A stretch of DNA of 7,530 nucleotides. Origin: CAZOOK01 sp964581385. GTDB lineage: Bacteria; Pseudomonadota; Gammaproteobacteria; Nevskiales; Nevskiaceae. The stretch is taken from the NCBI GenBank assembly GCA_964581385.1, contig CAZOOK010000084.1:1-7530 (forward strand), in the 5' to 3' direction. Made by a program: the position numbers and the translations under genes. Positions within the stretch are counted from its first letter, which is position 1. Each line of letters starts with the position of its first letter. Below, piece by piece: positions 1 to 5,564 of the stretch. The notes under the pieces are model-generated. The model was not told the DNA's origin, did no database searches, and saw only the letters and a list, made by a program, of their open reading frames with translations.

Positions 1-7
1 TTGATTT

Positions 8-57
8 TGGTCGGGGCGACAGGATTCGAACCTGCGACCCCCTGCGCCCAAGGCAAG
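8..57 (-). other. Attachment site: 3' half of a tRNA-Pro gene (candidate attL)
   Basis: Read on the minus strand, this is a tRNA 3' half. It has a 5-bp anticodon stem (53-57 with 41-45, one G-U pair) and a 7-base loop (46-52) with anticodon TGG and G37. The variable loop is 36-40, and the T arm has stems 31-35 and 19-23 around loop TTCGAAT. The acceptor 3' strand CGCCCCG (12-18), discriminator A (11) and CCA (8-10) follow. C at acceptor position 1 (implied), A73 and anticodon UGG indicate proline. Bases after 57 do not form a D-arm or the acceptor 5' strand, so this is a fragment and not a working tRNA. With an integrase starting 170 bp away, the simplest reading is the host-side core left by integration. 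The intact tRNA should sit at the other end of the element. The exact core boundary within 46-57 cannot be set from one end. Confidence 0.8.
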
Positions 58-73
58 AAAATAGACATCCGCC

Positions 74-156
74 GCCGTCCGCCATCATCGTCAGATATAC
101 CGATTTTCCTAGGCAAATGCTGATTGTAAGTTCGTAATCGTCCATTGCCGTCCGCC
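74..156 (+). repeat. Direct repeat pair GCCGTCCGCC, candidate integrase arm sites
   Basis: The 10-mer GCCGTCCGCC occurs at 74-83 and again at 147-156, in the same orientation, between the attachment core and int. Tyrosine integrases of this class bind short direct repeats (arm-type sites) beside the core, so this is a plausible role. The assignment is inferred from position only; a GC-rich 10-mer can recur by chance. Confidence 0.35.
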
Positions 157-172
157 GAAAGCCGGTGTAATC

Positions 173-192
173 TGTTCCCCCAAGTGTTCCCC
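173..192 (+). repeat. Direct repeat TGTTCCCC x2, 12-bp period
   Basis: The 8-mer TGTTCCCC lies at 173-180 and 185-192, start to start 12 bp, about 36 bp upstream of the int start codon. The close spacing, slightly more than one helical turn, suits adjacent protein sites such as integrase arm, excisionase or AlpA binding. It could also act as an operator on int. No direct evidence separates these possibilities. Confidence 0.3.
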
Positions 193-228
193 TGAAAGCC
201 TGCGGGGGAGCACTCATGGGGTTAATGC

Positions 229-1512
229 ATGCCAGCAAATCTGCTTACAGAGTTGAAGGTCAAAAATGCCAAGACCAAGTCCGGCGAGAAGCTGCTTGCC
301 GACGGTGAAGGGCTTTACCTTCGGCTGAGGCCGACGGGCAAAGACTGGCTTTTCATCTTCTCTCTCGACGGCCGGCGTCGGAAGCAAGGACTTGGCGCAT
401 ATCCTGACGTAACACTTGCCCGTGCCCGCGAGAAAGCTGACGCGAGTCGTGCGCTGGTCGCTGATGGCGTCGATCCGGTCCAGCATCGCGATACTACCGA
501 AGCAAAGCGCAAGGCCGCGGATGCTGCCCAGGCAGCCCGGCATACAGTGCACACACTGTTTGAGGAGTGGCACCGCAAGGAAGCCAGCAAGCGCAAGGAC
601 AAGGGCGCAGAGATTCGGAGAGCGTTCGAGAAGGACATCATCCCCACCATCGGCCGGATGTACGCCGACGAGGTCAAGCGCCGCGACGTCATGCGTGTGC
701 TCGACGGCGTCATGGAGCGTGGCGTCGGACGCTATGCCAATCTGCTGCTTCAGTATCTGCGGCAGATGTTCCGCTTCGCTGCTCTCCGGGACATTGTTCC
801 AGGCGATCCGACATTCGGGCTTCGGAAGAAGAATGTCGGCGGTGCCGAGGAAGAGCGCACGCGCTATCTGTCCGAAGCCGAGATCGCCGAGCTTGCCGCC
901 AAGCTGCCGGCTGCCAAACTCACGCCGATGGCCGAAGCTGCCCTCTGGATCATGCTTTCGACTTGCTGCCGTGTCGGTGAGATCAGCTGCGCGCGCTGGG
1001 CAGACATAGTTCTGGACGCAGGCACCTGGACCATTCCAGCCGAGATCGCCAAAAACGGGCGCGAGCATCTCGTGCACCTATCCGACCTCGCCGCCCGGCA
1101 GTTCGAAACGCTGCGGAGCTTCGCCACGAACGATACGTGGATCTTCCCCGACCGCACGGGCACGAATCACGTTTGCACGAAGACCCTTCAGAAGCAGTTC
1201 CGCGACCGGCAGCGCACGCAGCGCATGAGCGGCCGCAGCAAGGCCCTTGGCGCGCTGGCGCTGTCCGGCGGCGAGTGGCGTGCGCACGATCTGCGCCGCA
1301 CCGGCTCGACGCTGATGGGCGAGCTTGGCGTCCGCTCCGACGTGATCGACCGCTGCCTGAACCATGTCGGCGACGATAAGCTGCGCAAAACCTACCAGCA
1401 CCAGGAGCTAATTGCCGAGCGCATGCAGGCGTTCAATCTGCTCGGCGACCGGCTGGAGCTGCTGGCCAGCGGGAAATATCGCAAGGTGACGCCGCTGCGG
1501 CGCGCTGGATGA
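229..1512 (+). CDS. int: P4-type tyrosine site-specific integrase
   Basis: A 427-residue integrase that recombines the element into and out of the adjacent tRNA-Pro site. Residues 1-100 form the DUF4102-like N-terminal arm-binding domain, with the typical ADGEGLYLRLRPTGKDW and LGAYPDVTLARAREKA stretches. Residues 105-200 are the SAM-like core-binding domain. Residues 210-400 are the catalytic domain, with all expected residues visible: Arg248 (in CCRVGEI), Lys275, His353 and Arg356 (HDLRR), His379 (NHVGDD) and nucleophile Tyr389 (KTYQHQ). Length is normal for the family and there is no frameshift, so it should be active. The start at 229 fits the family N-terminus, but the best Shine-Dalgarno-like stretch (GGGGGAG, 203-209) is 19 bases away, so initiation may be weak. 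Its position beside the tRNA fragment is the classic island arrangement. Confidence 0.97.
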   Translation: MPANLLTELKVKNAKTKSGEKLLADGEGLYLRLRPTGKDWLFIFSLDGRRRKQGLGAYPDVTLARAREKADASRALVADGVDPVQHRDTTEAKRKAADAAQAARHTVHTLFEEWHRKEASKRKDKGAEIRRAFEKDIIPTIGRMYADEVKRRDVMRVLDGVMERGVGRYANLLLQYLRQMFRFAALRDIVPGDPTFGLRKKNVGGAEEERTRYLSEAEIAELAAKLPAAKLTPMAEAALWIMLSTCCRVGEISCARWADIVLDAGTWTIPAEIAKNGREHLVHLSDLAARQFETLRSFATNDTWIFPDRTGTNHVCTKTLQKQFRDRQRTQRMSGRSKALGALALSGGEWRAHDLRRTGSTLMGELGVRSDVIDRCLNHVGDDKLRKTYQHQELIAERMQAFNLLGDRLELLASGKYRKVTPLRRAG

Positions 1513-1547
1513 GGGCTCAACGGAGACTGCGAACAACTTAAACCGCA

Positions 1548-1606
1548 CCGGCGCGGATCGCCGGAAATAGCGACGCCGGTCGGTGTTAGAGCCACCGGCC
1601 GGCGTC
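1548..1606 (+). terminator. Two tandem strong hairpins after int; terminator-like but no U-tract
   Basis: Hairpin 1 pairs CCGGCG (1548-1553) with CGCCGG (1559-1564) around a 5-base loop. Hairpin 2 pairs 1572-1585 with 1593-1606, a 14-bp stem with a single G-U pair (1580 with 1598) around a 7-base loop. The second is far stronger than chance for this window. No run of T follows either on the plus strand and no suitable run is seen for the minus strand, so a standard intrinsic terminator is not demonstrated. They may end or stabilise the int message, or form a structured leader for the ORF whose ribosome site begins 15 bases later. Confidence 0.5.
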
Positions 1607-1631
1607 TGACCTGCAACGTAAGGAGAGTCCC

Positions 1632-1700
1632 ATGTCACAGGCTGGTTCGGATGTTAACTGCACAGTACCCGTAGACACGATCGTTCGATCAGACGAATGA
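1632..1700 (+). CDS. Possible 22-aa leader peptide before the cargo gene
   Basis: A 22-codon ORF, MSQAGSDVNCTVPVDTIVRS followed by two acidic residues and TGA. It has one of the best ribosome sites in the window: TAAGGAGAG ending at 1627, 4 bases before the ATG. The stop is 4 bases before the ATG of the 209-aa gene, which has no convincing Shine-Dalgarno of its own. Translation of this peptide may therefore deliver ribosomes to that gene (inference). The peptide matches nothing I recognise and has no charged run, transmembrane segment or repeated codon suggesting attenuation. It could instead be the remnant start of a gene truncated by insertion of the lower-GC downstream DNA. The ribosome site is the only positive evidence for translation. 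Confidence 0.4.
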   Translation: MSQAGSDVNCTVPVDTIVRSDE

Positions 1701-1704
1701 GCCA

Positions 1705-2334
1705 ATGAAAGATAGGGATCAAAAGGAAAAGCTTGAACTTCGCAGGAAACCAGCGACAAAACAGGCATTGAAAATACGTGAGTGGCGGGAGCTACTTCGC
1801 TGTCGCTTAGTAAAGCCAATCGACCAGCTTGAGGATGATTGGCGATCTCTGCTTGCAAAAGATCAATACCCGACCGCTGTCTACGGGCGTGAAGGGCGCG
1901 AAATCATAGATAAGCTCCCAGACGTGCCAGTTCTTATGCATATCCGTTCATATGTTAATGAATGCCGCTATCCACCGCCGGAGTTGCTTTTAAGCTTCCT
2001 CGATTGCTTGAATTCATACCTTGATTCCGACGGAGCCGTTTCTCTTGAGGAGGCATTTTTTGGTTGCACCGACAGGCACCCGTTTGCGAAGAGTAAAAAA
2101 TTTAAGACGAAAAAGCGCGTCGGCGAGTATGCGTTCCGCCTTCGCGAGCTGCAGCGCGTGGGGATGTCACGCGAGGAAGCTGCCGACAAAGTTGCATGGG
2201 AACACGGAAAAGGAGAGTTCAAAGGGGACACAATAATTCGCGAAATTAATAGGGACTTCCCAGAGCTAAACAAACTTGATCCAGTCAAGAAAAATACGAA
2301 GGTGAAAAAGTCAAGGACAACTCATAAGGGCTGA
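1705..2334 (+). CDS. Uncharacterised 209-aa protein, lower-GC cargo gene
   Basis: I do not recognise this protein. It is soluble-looking, with no signal peptide or membrane segment. Residues 1-30 are highly charged and lysine/arginine-rich. Residues 60-120 look like a mixed helical domain (EGREIIDKLPDVPVLMHIR, then PPPELLLSFLDCLNSYLDS). Residues 136-188 contain a predicted helical pair, RLRELQRVGMSREEAADKVA then GDTIIREINRDFPEL, that resembles a helix-turn-helix arrangement. The C-terminus (190-209) is a lysine-rich tail. The layout recalls uncharacterised phage/island proteins with a C-terminal HTH-like segment, but that is impression, not identification. The A-rich stretches (for example around 2095-2115 and 2220-2310) and lower GC than int or the replication genes suggest separate acquisition. 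The start at 1705 is the first ATG; its ribosome site is poor and may depend on the preceding 22-codon ORF. Confidence 0.75.
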   Translation: MKDRDQKEKLELRRKPATKQALKIREWRELLRCRLVKPIDQLEDDWRSLLAKDQYPTAVYGREGREIIDKLPDVPVLMHIRSYVNECRYPPPELLLSFLDCLNSYLDSDGAVSLEEAFFGCTDRHPFAKSKKFKTKKRVGEYAFRLRELQRVGMSREEAADKVAWEHGKGEFKGDTIIREINRDFPELNKLDPVKKNTKVKKSRTTHKG

Positions 2335-2380
2335 TGTTGTCTTTCTAAAGCTGTAAGTAAATGCCTAGAGTCAACCTAAA

Positions 2381-2408
2381 GCCGCCACCGTGCGGCGTAC
2401 ACAGGTGG
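2381..2408 (+). promoter_or_regulatory. Two mutually exclusive hairpins over the alpA ribosome-binding site
   Basis: Hairpin A pairs GCCGC (2381-2385) with GCGGC (2392-2396), with a 6-base loop. Hairpin B pairs CCACCGTG (2385-2392) with CAC (2400-2402) plus GGTGG (2404-2408), with one bulged A at 2403 and a 7-base loop. GGTGG is the core of the alpA Shine-Dalgarno (AGGTGG, 2403-2408, 7 bases before the ATG). B hides the site, while A holds the anti-SD bases CCACC mostly in its loop. The pairings are seen directly; a regulatory switch is inference. Confidence 0.35.
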
Positions 2409-2415
2409 ATTCCAT

Positions 2416-2661
2416 ATGTTGGCACTAAAACCCTTTGTAGCAGAAGGATTGCGCGCAGGTTATCGCCGCACCGCAACATACGAAGCTGAGCGGGTGGGCC
2501 TATTCCCGCCACGCATTCACATCGGTCGTAATGCGTACATTCCGGCGCACGAGACTGACGCCATCATCGCTGCCCGCATCGCCGGCGCCGACGACGCGAA
2601 AATCAAGGAGCTTGTCGCCGATTTGGTGCGCGCCCGCACGCCCAATACGATAGCAGCGTAA
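2416..2661 (+). CDS. alpA: AlpA-family regulator / excisionase-like DNA-binding protein
   Basis: An 81-residue protein of the AlpA type, a winged-helix MerR-like fold used by phages and islands as transcriptional activator or recombination directionality factor. The match is by pattern. A tyrosine-centred recognition helix (YRRTATYEAERVG, about 15-27) is followed by LFPPRIHIGRNAYIPAHETD (28-48), where family members have the wing and a W/Y-P-x-x-E step. It ends with AARIAGADDAKIKELVADLV (51-71), the usual C-terminal helix. Length is normal. The start has a good AGGTGG site 7 bases upstream. In the E. coli CP4-57 element and in Gram-negative satellites, AlpA promotes int expression or excision, so control of the adjacent int is likely here (inference). 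It is the first gene of the overlapping train and its TAA shares a base with the next ATG. Confidence 0.85.
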   Translation: MLALKPFVAEGLRAGYRRTATYEAERVGLFPPRIHIGRNAYIPAHETDAIIAARIAGADDAKIKELVADLVRARTPNTIAA

Positions 2662-2726
2662 TGAGCACCCGCGACGCACACGTCGCTGGCCGCCGGCGCC
2701 TGCAGGCCGAGATCCGCTGTGCGTAG
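2661..2726 (+). CDS. Possible 21-aa bridging ORF between alpA and the replication gene
   Basis: Starts at an ATG sharing a base with the alpA stop (TAATG, 2659-2663) and ends in TAG eight bases into the next gene, whose start is GTG at 2719. The peptide is short and basic, MSTRDAHVAGRRRLQAEIRC plus one alanine, and matches nothing I know. It closes what would otherwise be the only gap (57 bases) in an otherwise fully overlapping gene train. It may carry ribosomes from alpA to the GTG start, which lacks a clear Shine-Dalgarno. A functional peptide is not suggested. Confidence 0.35.
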   Translation: MSTRDAHVAGRRRLQAEIRCA

Positions 2727-3594
2727 CCCTGCGTTCCAATTCTATCCCGGCGATTGGATGCGCAGCTCGAATTTACAGCGCTGCTCATTCGCCGAGCGTG
2801 GCGTCTGGGTCCAGGTGCTCTGCCTCATGCACGATGCCGAGCCCTACGGCGTGCTCAAGTGGCCGTTGAAGGACATTGCGCAGGCGATCGGCTGCCCCAT
2901 ATCGCTGCTGCGCGGTCTGATCGACAAAGGCGTGTTGAAGGGCGCCGACGCTGGCAAGACGTGCGAGGCATTCGTCTACACGCCGCGCTCCGGACGCAAG
3001 GATGGCGCACCGGTAGTGCTGGTGCCGGAAGCGGTCGGCCCAATCTGGTACTCCAGCCGCATGGTCCGTGACGAATATGTGCGCGCGATTCGCGGAGCAT
3101 CGACGCGGTTCGGTGAAGGTGAGAGTGAGGCACCAAAGGCTTCACCAAAGGCGCCCATTGGTGAAGACAATGGTGCAGCACCAACCGCGCGGCAAGGGGA
3201 CGGCCCTGCATCTGCATCTGCATCTGCATTAAAAGCAAAAGCTATTCCGACTTCGTCGGGCGCTGGTGCGCCACCACCACCAAATCCTGATCCGCCCGTC
3301 AACGAAAAGCCGTTACCAGATCGCATCTTTGGAGAAGGATTGAAGTTTTTTATGGATCGCGGAGTCAAGGAGGCGCCCGCCAGATCGATTCTCGGAATGG
3401 CTCGAAACCGGCACGGAGACATGGGCACATGGCTCCTGCTAGAGCAAGCCATTCGCGAGGATGTTACCGAGCCGGTTTCGTGGCTGATGGCTCGGACCGT
3501 CGTTCGAAAAGTTACGAATGATCGAAAGCTCTCTCTGGCTGAGCAGTCGGCGCGAGATGTTAGAGCCTCGGGGGAATTGTCCAATGCTGAGTGA
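2719..3594 (+). CDS. DUF1376 phage/island replication-initiation-type protein
   Basis: A 291-residue protein. Residues 1-120 match the DUF1376 pattern: SPAFQFYPGDWMRSSNLQRC, then FAERGVWVQVLCLMHDAEPYG, then a winged-helix-like KDIAQAIGCPISLLRGLIDKG and VLVPEAVGPIWYSSRM. Residues 130-200 are a low-complexity Ala/Pro/Ser linker including ASASASA and PPPP. Residues 200-265 form a second compact domain (FGEGLKFFMDRGVKEAPARS, EPVSWLMART), as in other phage DUF1376 proteins. Such proteins usually sit directly upstream of helicase-loader genes and are thought to be lambda O-like initiators; here the next gene is P-like. The exact biochemical role of DUF1376 is not established. The GTG start is chosen because the conserved N-terminus begins there and the frame has an upstream stop (2662-2664) with no ATG between. 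It overlaps the next gene by 11 bases. Confidence 0.88.
   Translation: MRSPAFQFYPGDWMRSSNLQRCSFAERGVWVQVLCLMHDAEPYGVLKWPLKDIAQAIGCPISLLRGLIDKGVLKGADAGKTCEAFVYTPRSGRKDGAPVVLVPEAVGPIWYSSRMVRDEYVRAIRGASTRFGEGESEAPKASPKAPIGEDNGAAPTARQGDGPASASASALKAKAIPTSSGAGAPPPPNPDPPVNEKPLPDRIFGEGLKFFMDRGVKEAPARSILGMARNRHGDMGTWLLLEQAIREDVTEPVSWLMARTVVRKVTNDRKLSLAEQSARDVRASGELSNAE
3109..3243 (+). other. Candidate replication origin: GGTG/CACC repeat cluster inside the initiator gene
   Basis: Six GGTG or CACC cores lie within about 75 bp: 3112, 3131, 3143, 3160, 3172 and 3180. They include the direct repeat CACCAAAGGC (3131-3140, 3143-3152). They also form a perfect 8-bp inverted repeat, TTCACCAA (3141-3148) with TTGGTGAA (3158-3165), and the palindrome TGGTGC-A-GCACCA (3171-3183). 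The cluster is followed by a TGCATC tandem repeat and an A-rich stretch (3228-3243). Lambda and relatives place the origin as iterons plus an AT-rich segment inside gene O's linker-coding region, and this copies that position. That it is an origin is inference. Confidence 0.4.
3207..3229 (+). repeat. TGCATC tandem repeat, almost 4 copies
   Basis: Three full TGCATC units plus TGCAT, encoding an alternating Ala-Ser run in the protein linker. Simple repeats coding low-complexity linkers are common in phage DUF1376 genes. Copy number could vary in 2-codon steps without breaking the frame. Confidence 0.85.
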
Positions 3595-4060
3595 AGAAGA
3601 AACCGTCAAGTTTTTCGCGCGGATGCAGCATCTTTATTCGCATAAGTGGTCGTCGTCGTATGGCCCGGCCATGGAAGACAAAGCGCTATCCCCGGCCGCG
3701 AAGCAGTGGCGTTACGACCTGCGCGACTACAACCGCGATCAAGTCGCCTATGGCCTGCAGCGTGTCATCGAACTGCGGCTGGAATGGCCGCCAGGCCCAA
3801 TCGAGTTCGCGAACTTGTGCGACGGCATCCCGACCATTGCGCAAGTACTCGATCGCGACAGCGACTATGGTGCGCTCTGCAGGGAAATTCGTGCACGGAT
3901 CGACTGGTTTACTCTGGATGCGATGTCGTTCGAGAAGCGTCGCTCTATAGGCGCGCAGCAGATCGAAATGGCCGTGGTCGGACTTCGTCGCAATGGGGTC
4001 ATCCGCAAGCTCGCGCCACAACTCATTGCCGAGCATCGGCAGCGTGAGGCGCTGGGATGA
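3584..4060 (+). CDS. Lambda P-like replication protein (putative helicase loader)
   Basis: A 158-residue protein that probably brings the host DnaB helicase to the origin. It shows the layout of phage P-type proteins. An N-terminal helix (EETVKFFARMQHLYSHKW, 5-22) precedes AAKQWRYDLRDYNRDQVAYG (38-57), which corresponds to the 'W...L..f....v..G' block. Then comes a WPPGPIEFANLC motif (68-79), equivalent to lambda P's PSPGQFVAWC. The C-terminal part (100-158) is charged and helical. It is shorter than lambda P (233 residues), so the C-terminal helicase-contact region may be reduced or different. The ATG at 3584 is preferred over an upstream in-frame ATG because GGGGGA (3570-3575) sits 8 bases before it and the family-like sequence begins here. 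It directly follows the O-like DUF1376 gene, which supports the role. Assignment is by motif and context. Confidence 0.7.
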   Translation: MLSEEETVKFFARMQHLYSHKWSSSYGPAMEDKALSPAAKQWRYDLRDYNRDQVAYGLQRVIELRLEWPPGPIEFANLCDGIPTIAQVLDRDSDYGALCREIRARIDWFTLDAMSFEKRRSIGAQQIEMAVVGLRRNGVIRKLAPQLIAEHRQREALG

Positions 4061-4275
4061 GCGACCGCATGACTATGCCGAGGCCACACAAGTATTGCCA
4101 TCCGTGGCCTGCTGCTGCCATTCGGCGAGCAAAGCGATTGCGCAATACGCAACAACGTTCGCCCGGCGCACGGATCGGTGTCGTCGGTCCGCACGCGTCC
4201 GTTCACGACGTAGCCCGCCGTCGCGTAGCAACCGTTCAAAAAATGTCCATTCCAACGAGGAGAGACAAAGAATGA
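4057..4275 (+). CDS. Uncharacterised 72-aa basic protein, ATGA-coupled at both ends
   Basis: A small, strongly basic protein rich in arginine; I do not recognise it. An N-terminal segment HPWPAAAIRRAKRLR (14-28) could be an amphipathic helix, and the C-terminus ends in a lysine/arginine-rich tail. There is no cysteine pair arrangement, membrane segment or signal peptide. The main support is position. Its ATG overlaps the stop of the P-like gene by four bases (ATGA, 4057-4060), and its own stop overlaps the start of the XRE gene the same way (4272-4275). This is typical of a translationally coupled phage gene. Small basic DNA- or RNA-binding proteins are common here in phage early regions, but no function can be claimed. 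It could also be a non-functional connector. Confidence 0.6.
   Translation: MSDRMTMPRPHKYCHPWPAAAIRRAKRLRNTQQRSPGARIGVVGPHASVHDVARRRVATVQKMSIPTRRDKE
4258..4263 (+). promoter_or_regulatory. Ribosome-binding site fixing the XRE-gene start
   Basis: AGGAGA, 8 bases before the ATG at 4272. It is among the best Shine-Dalgarno matches in the window. It shows that the reading frame, which stays open upstream to an ATG at 3993, really starts at 4272; the upstream part would be a Ser/Arg-rich out-of-frame translation of the P-like and 72-aa genes. Confidence 0.8.
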
Positions 4276-5564
4276 CCCGTGCCAGAGCGCACAAATCGAT
4301 GACTGAACAGATCTCCGGGCCGGCAACGGCAATGACGAATCTCGACTTCGCCGCCGCGGTCTGGACCGCATTCAACTTGCCTATCCCGACAGGACATGCG
4401 TGGCGTCGACCGGCATTGCCTGGGCTGAAGCGCTGGATCACAAATCACCGAGCCAATCGATCGCCTGATCCTGGCATTGGGGCGGTTCTGGCGGCCGATG
4501 AGGTATTCACAGTGCCACCAGCGTCCCGGCTTGGAAATACAAGAGATGTTCCGCCGCCTACAGAACGCATAGCGGACAGCACGCCGCCGGATGTGCAATC
4601 GCCAAACGGCCCTCCTATGCGCACGTTCGTTTCGGTGAGGCGCGGGAACGACGGTCCGACCTTGGCTCCGTCCGAAGGCAGCGCGGAGCAGACTTCGCCG
4701 GCGGCTGATGAGGATGTTGATTTATTTGATCGATCGGAGCGCATCGCGGCATTGGACTTCGATGCACCGGAGCCAGCCGAAGTCGCCGGCCGCGATTCTC
4801 TCGCCGAATCCGGTGCCGCCAGTGCGCAAGCTGTGGAACCGGCTCACTCGAAACGAGCCCGCAAACAGATCGCGCTCATCATCGGTGAGCGTATGCGAAA
4901 GGCGCGAATCCATAGCGGCTATACGATCGAACAGGCGAGTGAACTGCTCGGATATGGGGGCAATAAGACCCAACTATCGCTGATCGAAAACGGCGAGCGC
5001 TCGCCGTCGATGAAGCTACTGTGTAAAGCGGCGGTCGTTTACGCGGTCCCCGCAGACTACCTGGTTGGATTTGTCGATGAGGCCGAAGTGGCCCAGAACA
5101 TCCATCGGCAAACCGTGCTGCTGCGGCACATGGAATCCCAGATGGCCGCATACAACAACAGCGTCCGGAATCTGATGGCGAAGTCCTATGTTGAAGGCAT
5201 CCCGGCGCTCTGGATGGTCCATGACATGATGAATCGGGCCGCGGAATTCAGTGAGGCATGGTCAGGATTCCAGGCCCTCAATCCGAAGGCGGAAGACATG
5301 CGAGGCGGCGGCAGGCTTCAGTCCACGTTGGATGCGTTGCTGGCAATCTGTAATACGGCATCTCATGCAATGAGGCGTCACTACAATTTGATCGAGAAAG
5401 CCGCGGAGCTGGCTGAAGATCAAACCAGCCAGCATCGTTTTATATTTCATCATTGCTTTGATCACCAGGAACGGGTTGACGTCGGGTTCCGGCCCCTGGC
5501 GACCGGAACCTCCGAGGTCGTGCGCCATGGCCGAACCGGCTCGCTGGTCGAGGAGTTCGCCTGA
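4272..5564 (+). CDS. XRE-family HTH regulator with long low-complexity N-terminal extension
   Basis: A 430-residue protein. Residues 199-266 are an XRE/cI-type helix-turn-helix: IALIIGERMRKARIHSGYTI, then QASELLGYGGNKTQLSLIEN (recognition helix around 231-240) and GERSPSMKLLCKAAVVYAVP, then the usual ADYLVG end. Residues 60-190 are proline-, alanine- and acid-rich and probably disordered (TPPDVQSPNGPP; DEDVDLFD). Residues 20-57 contain a possible small helical element (FAAAVWTAFNLPIP). The C-terminal part (270-400) is helical and could mediate oligomerisation. No LexA-like S24 peptidase Ser/Lys pair is evident, so it does not look like a RecA-cleavable repressor. It probably acts as transcriptional regulator of the element, repressor or activator unknown. 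It is unusual in being three times longer than a simple XRE protein and in lying within, not divergent from, the operon. Confidence 0.85.
   Translation: MTRARAHKSMTEQISGPATAMTNLDFAAAVWTAFNLPIPTGHAWRRPALPGLKRWITNHRANRSPDPGIGAVLAADEVFTVPPASRLGNTRDVPPPTERIADSTPPDVQSPNGPPMRTFVSVRRGNDGPTLAPSEGSAEQTSPAADEDVDLFDRSERIAALDFDAPEPAEVAGRDSLAESGAASAQAVEPAHSKRARKQIALIIGERMRKARIHSGYTIEQASELLGYGGNKTQLSLIENGERSPSMKLLCKAAVVYAVPADYLVGFVDEAEVAQNIHRQTVLLRHMESQMAAYNNSVRNLMAKSYVEGIPALWMVHDMMNRAAEFSEAWSGFQALNPKAEDMRGGGRLQSTLDALLAICNTASHAMRRHYNLIEKAAELAEDQTSQHRFIFHHCFDHQERVDVGFRPLATGTSEVVRHGRTGSLVEEFA

Noticed and set aside
203..308. ATG at 216 with a good GGGGGAG site, giving a 30-codon frame overlapping the int start out of frame
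   Set aside because: The frame is short with no recognisable product; it might lower int translation, but nothing beyond the ribosome site supports it.
214..1077. Minus-strand frame of 287 codons opposite int
   Set aside because: Antisense to the recognisable integrase domains, with no family-like motifs; a shadow of int codon bias.
1679..1690. Inverted repeat GATCG-TT-CGATC before the 209-aa gene
   Set aside because: Five-bp arms are not significant alone; no paired promoter elements were found around it.
2337..2363. Possible promoter (TTGTCT with a TAAATG-like -10) before alpA
   Set aside because: Spacing is only 15 bases and the -10 match is poor; a promoter is expected somewhere here but cannot be placed from sequence.
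4081..4110. Inverted repeat AGGCCAC / GTGGCCT with a 16-base loop
   Set aside because: A 7-bp stem with a long loop within coding sequence; no link to a start codon or terminator.
4137..4146. Perfect palindrome ATTGCGCAAT upstream of the XRE gene, considered as its operator
   Set aside because: Several 10-bp palindromes are expected by chance in a window this size, it lies inside a coding frame, and no second copy was seen.
3993..4271. Upstream extension of the XRE gene to an earlier ATG
   Set aside because: The added residues are Ser/Arg/Cys-rich and overlap two coupled genes; a strong AGGAGA site places the start at 4272.
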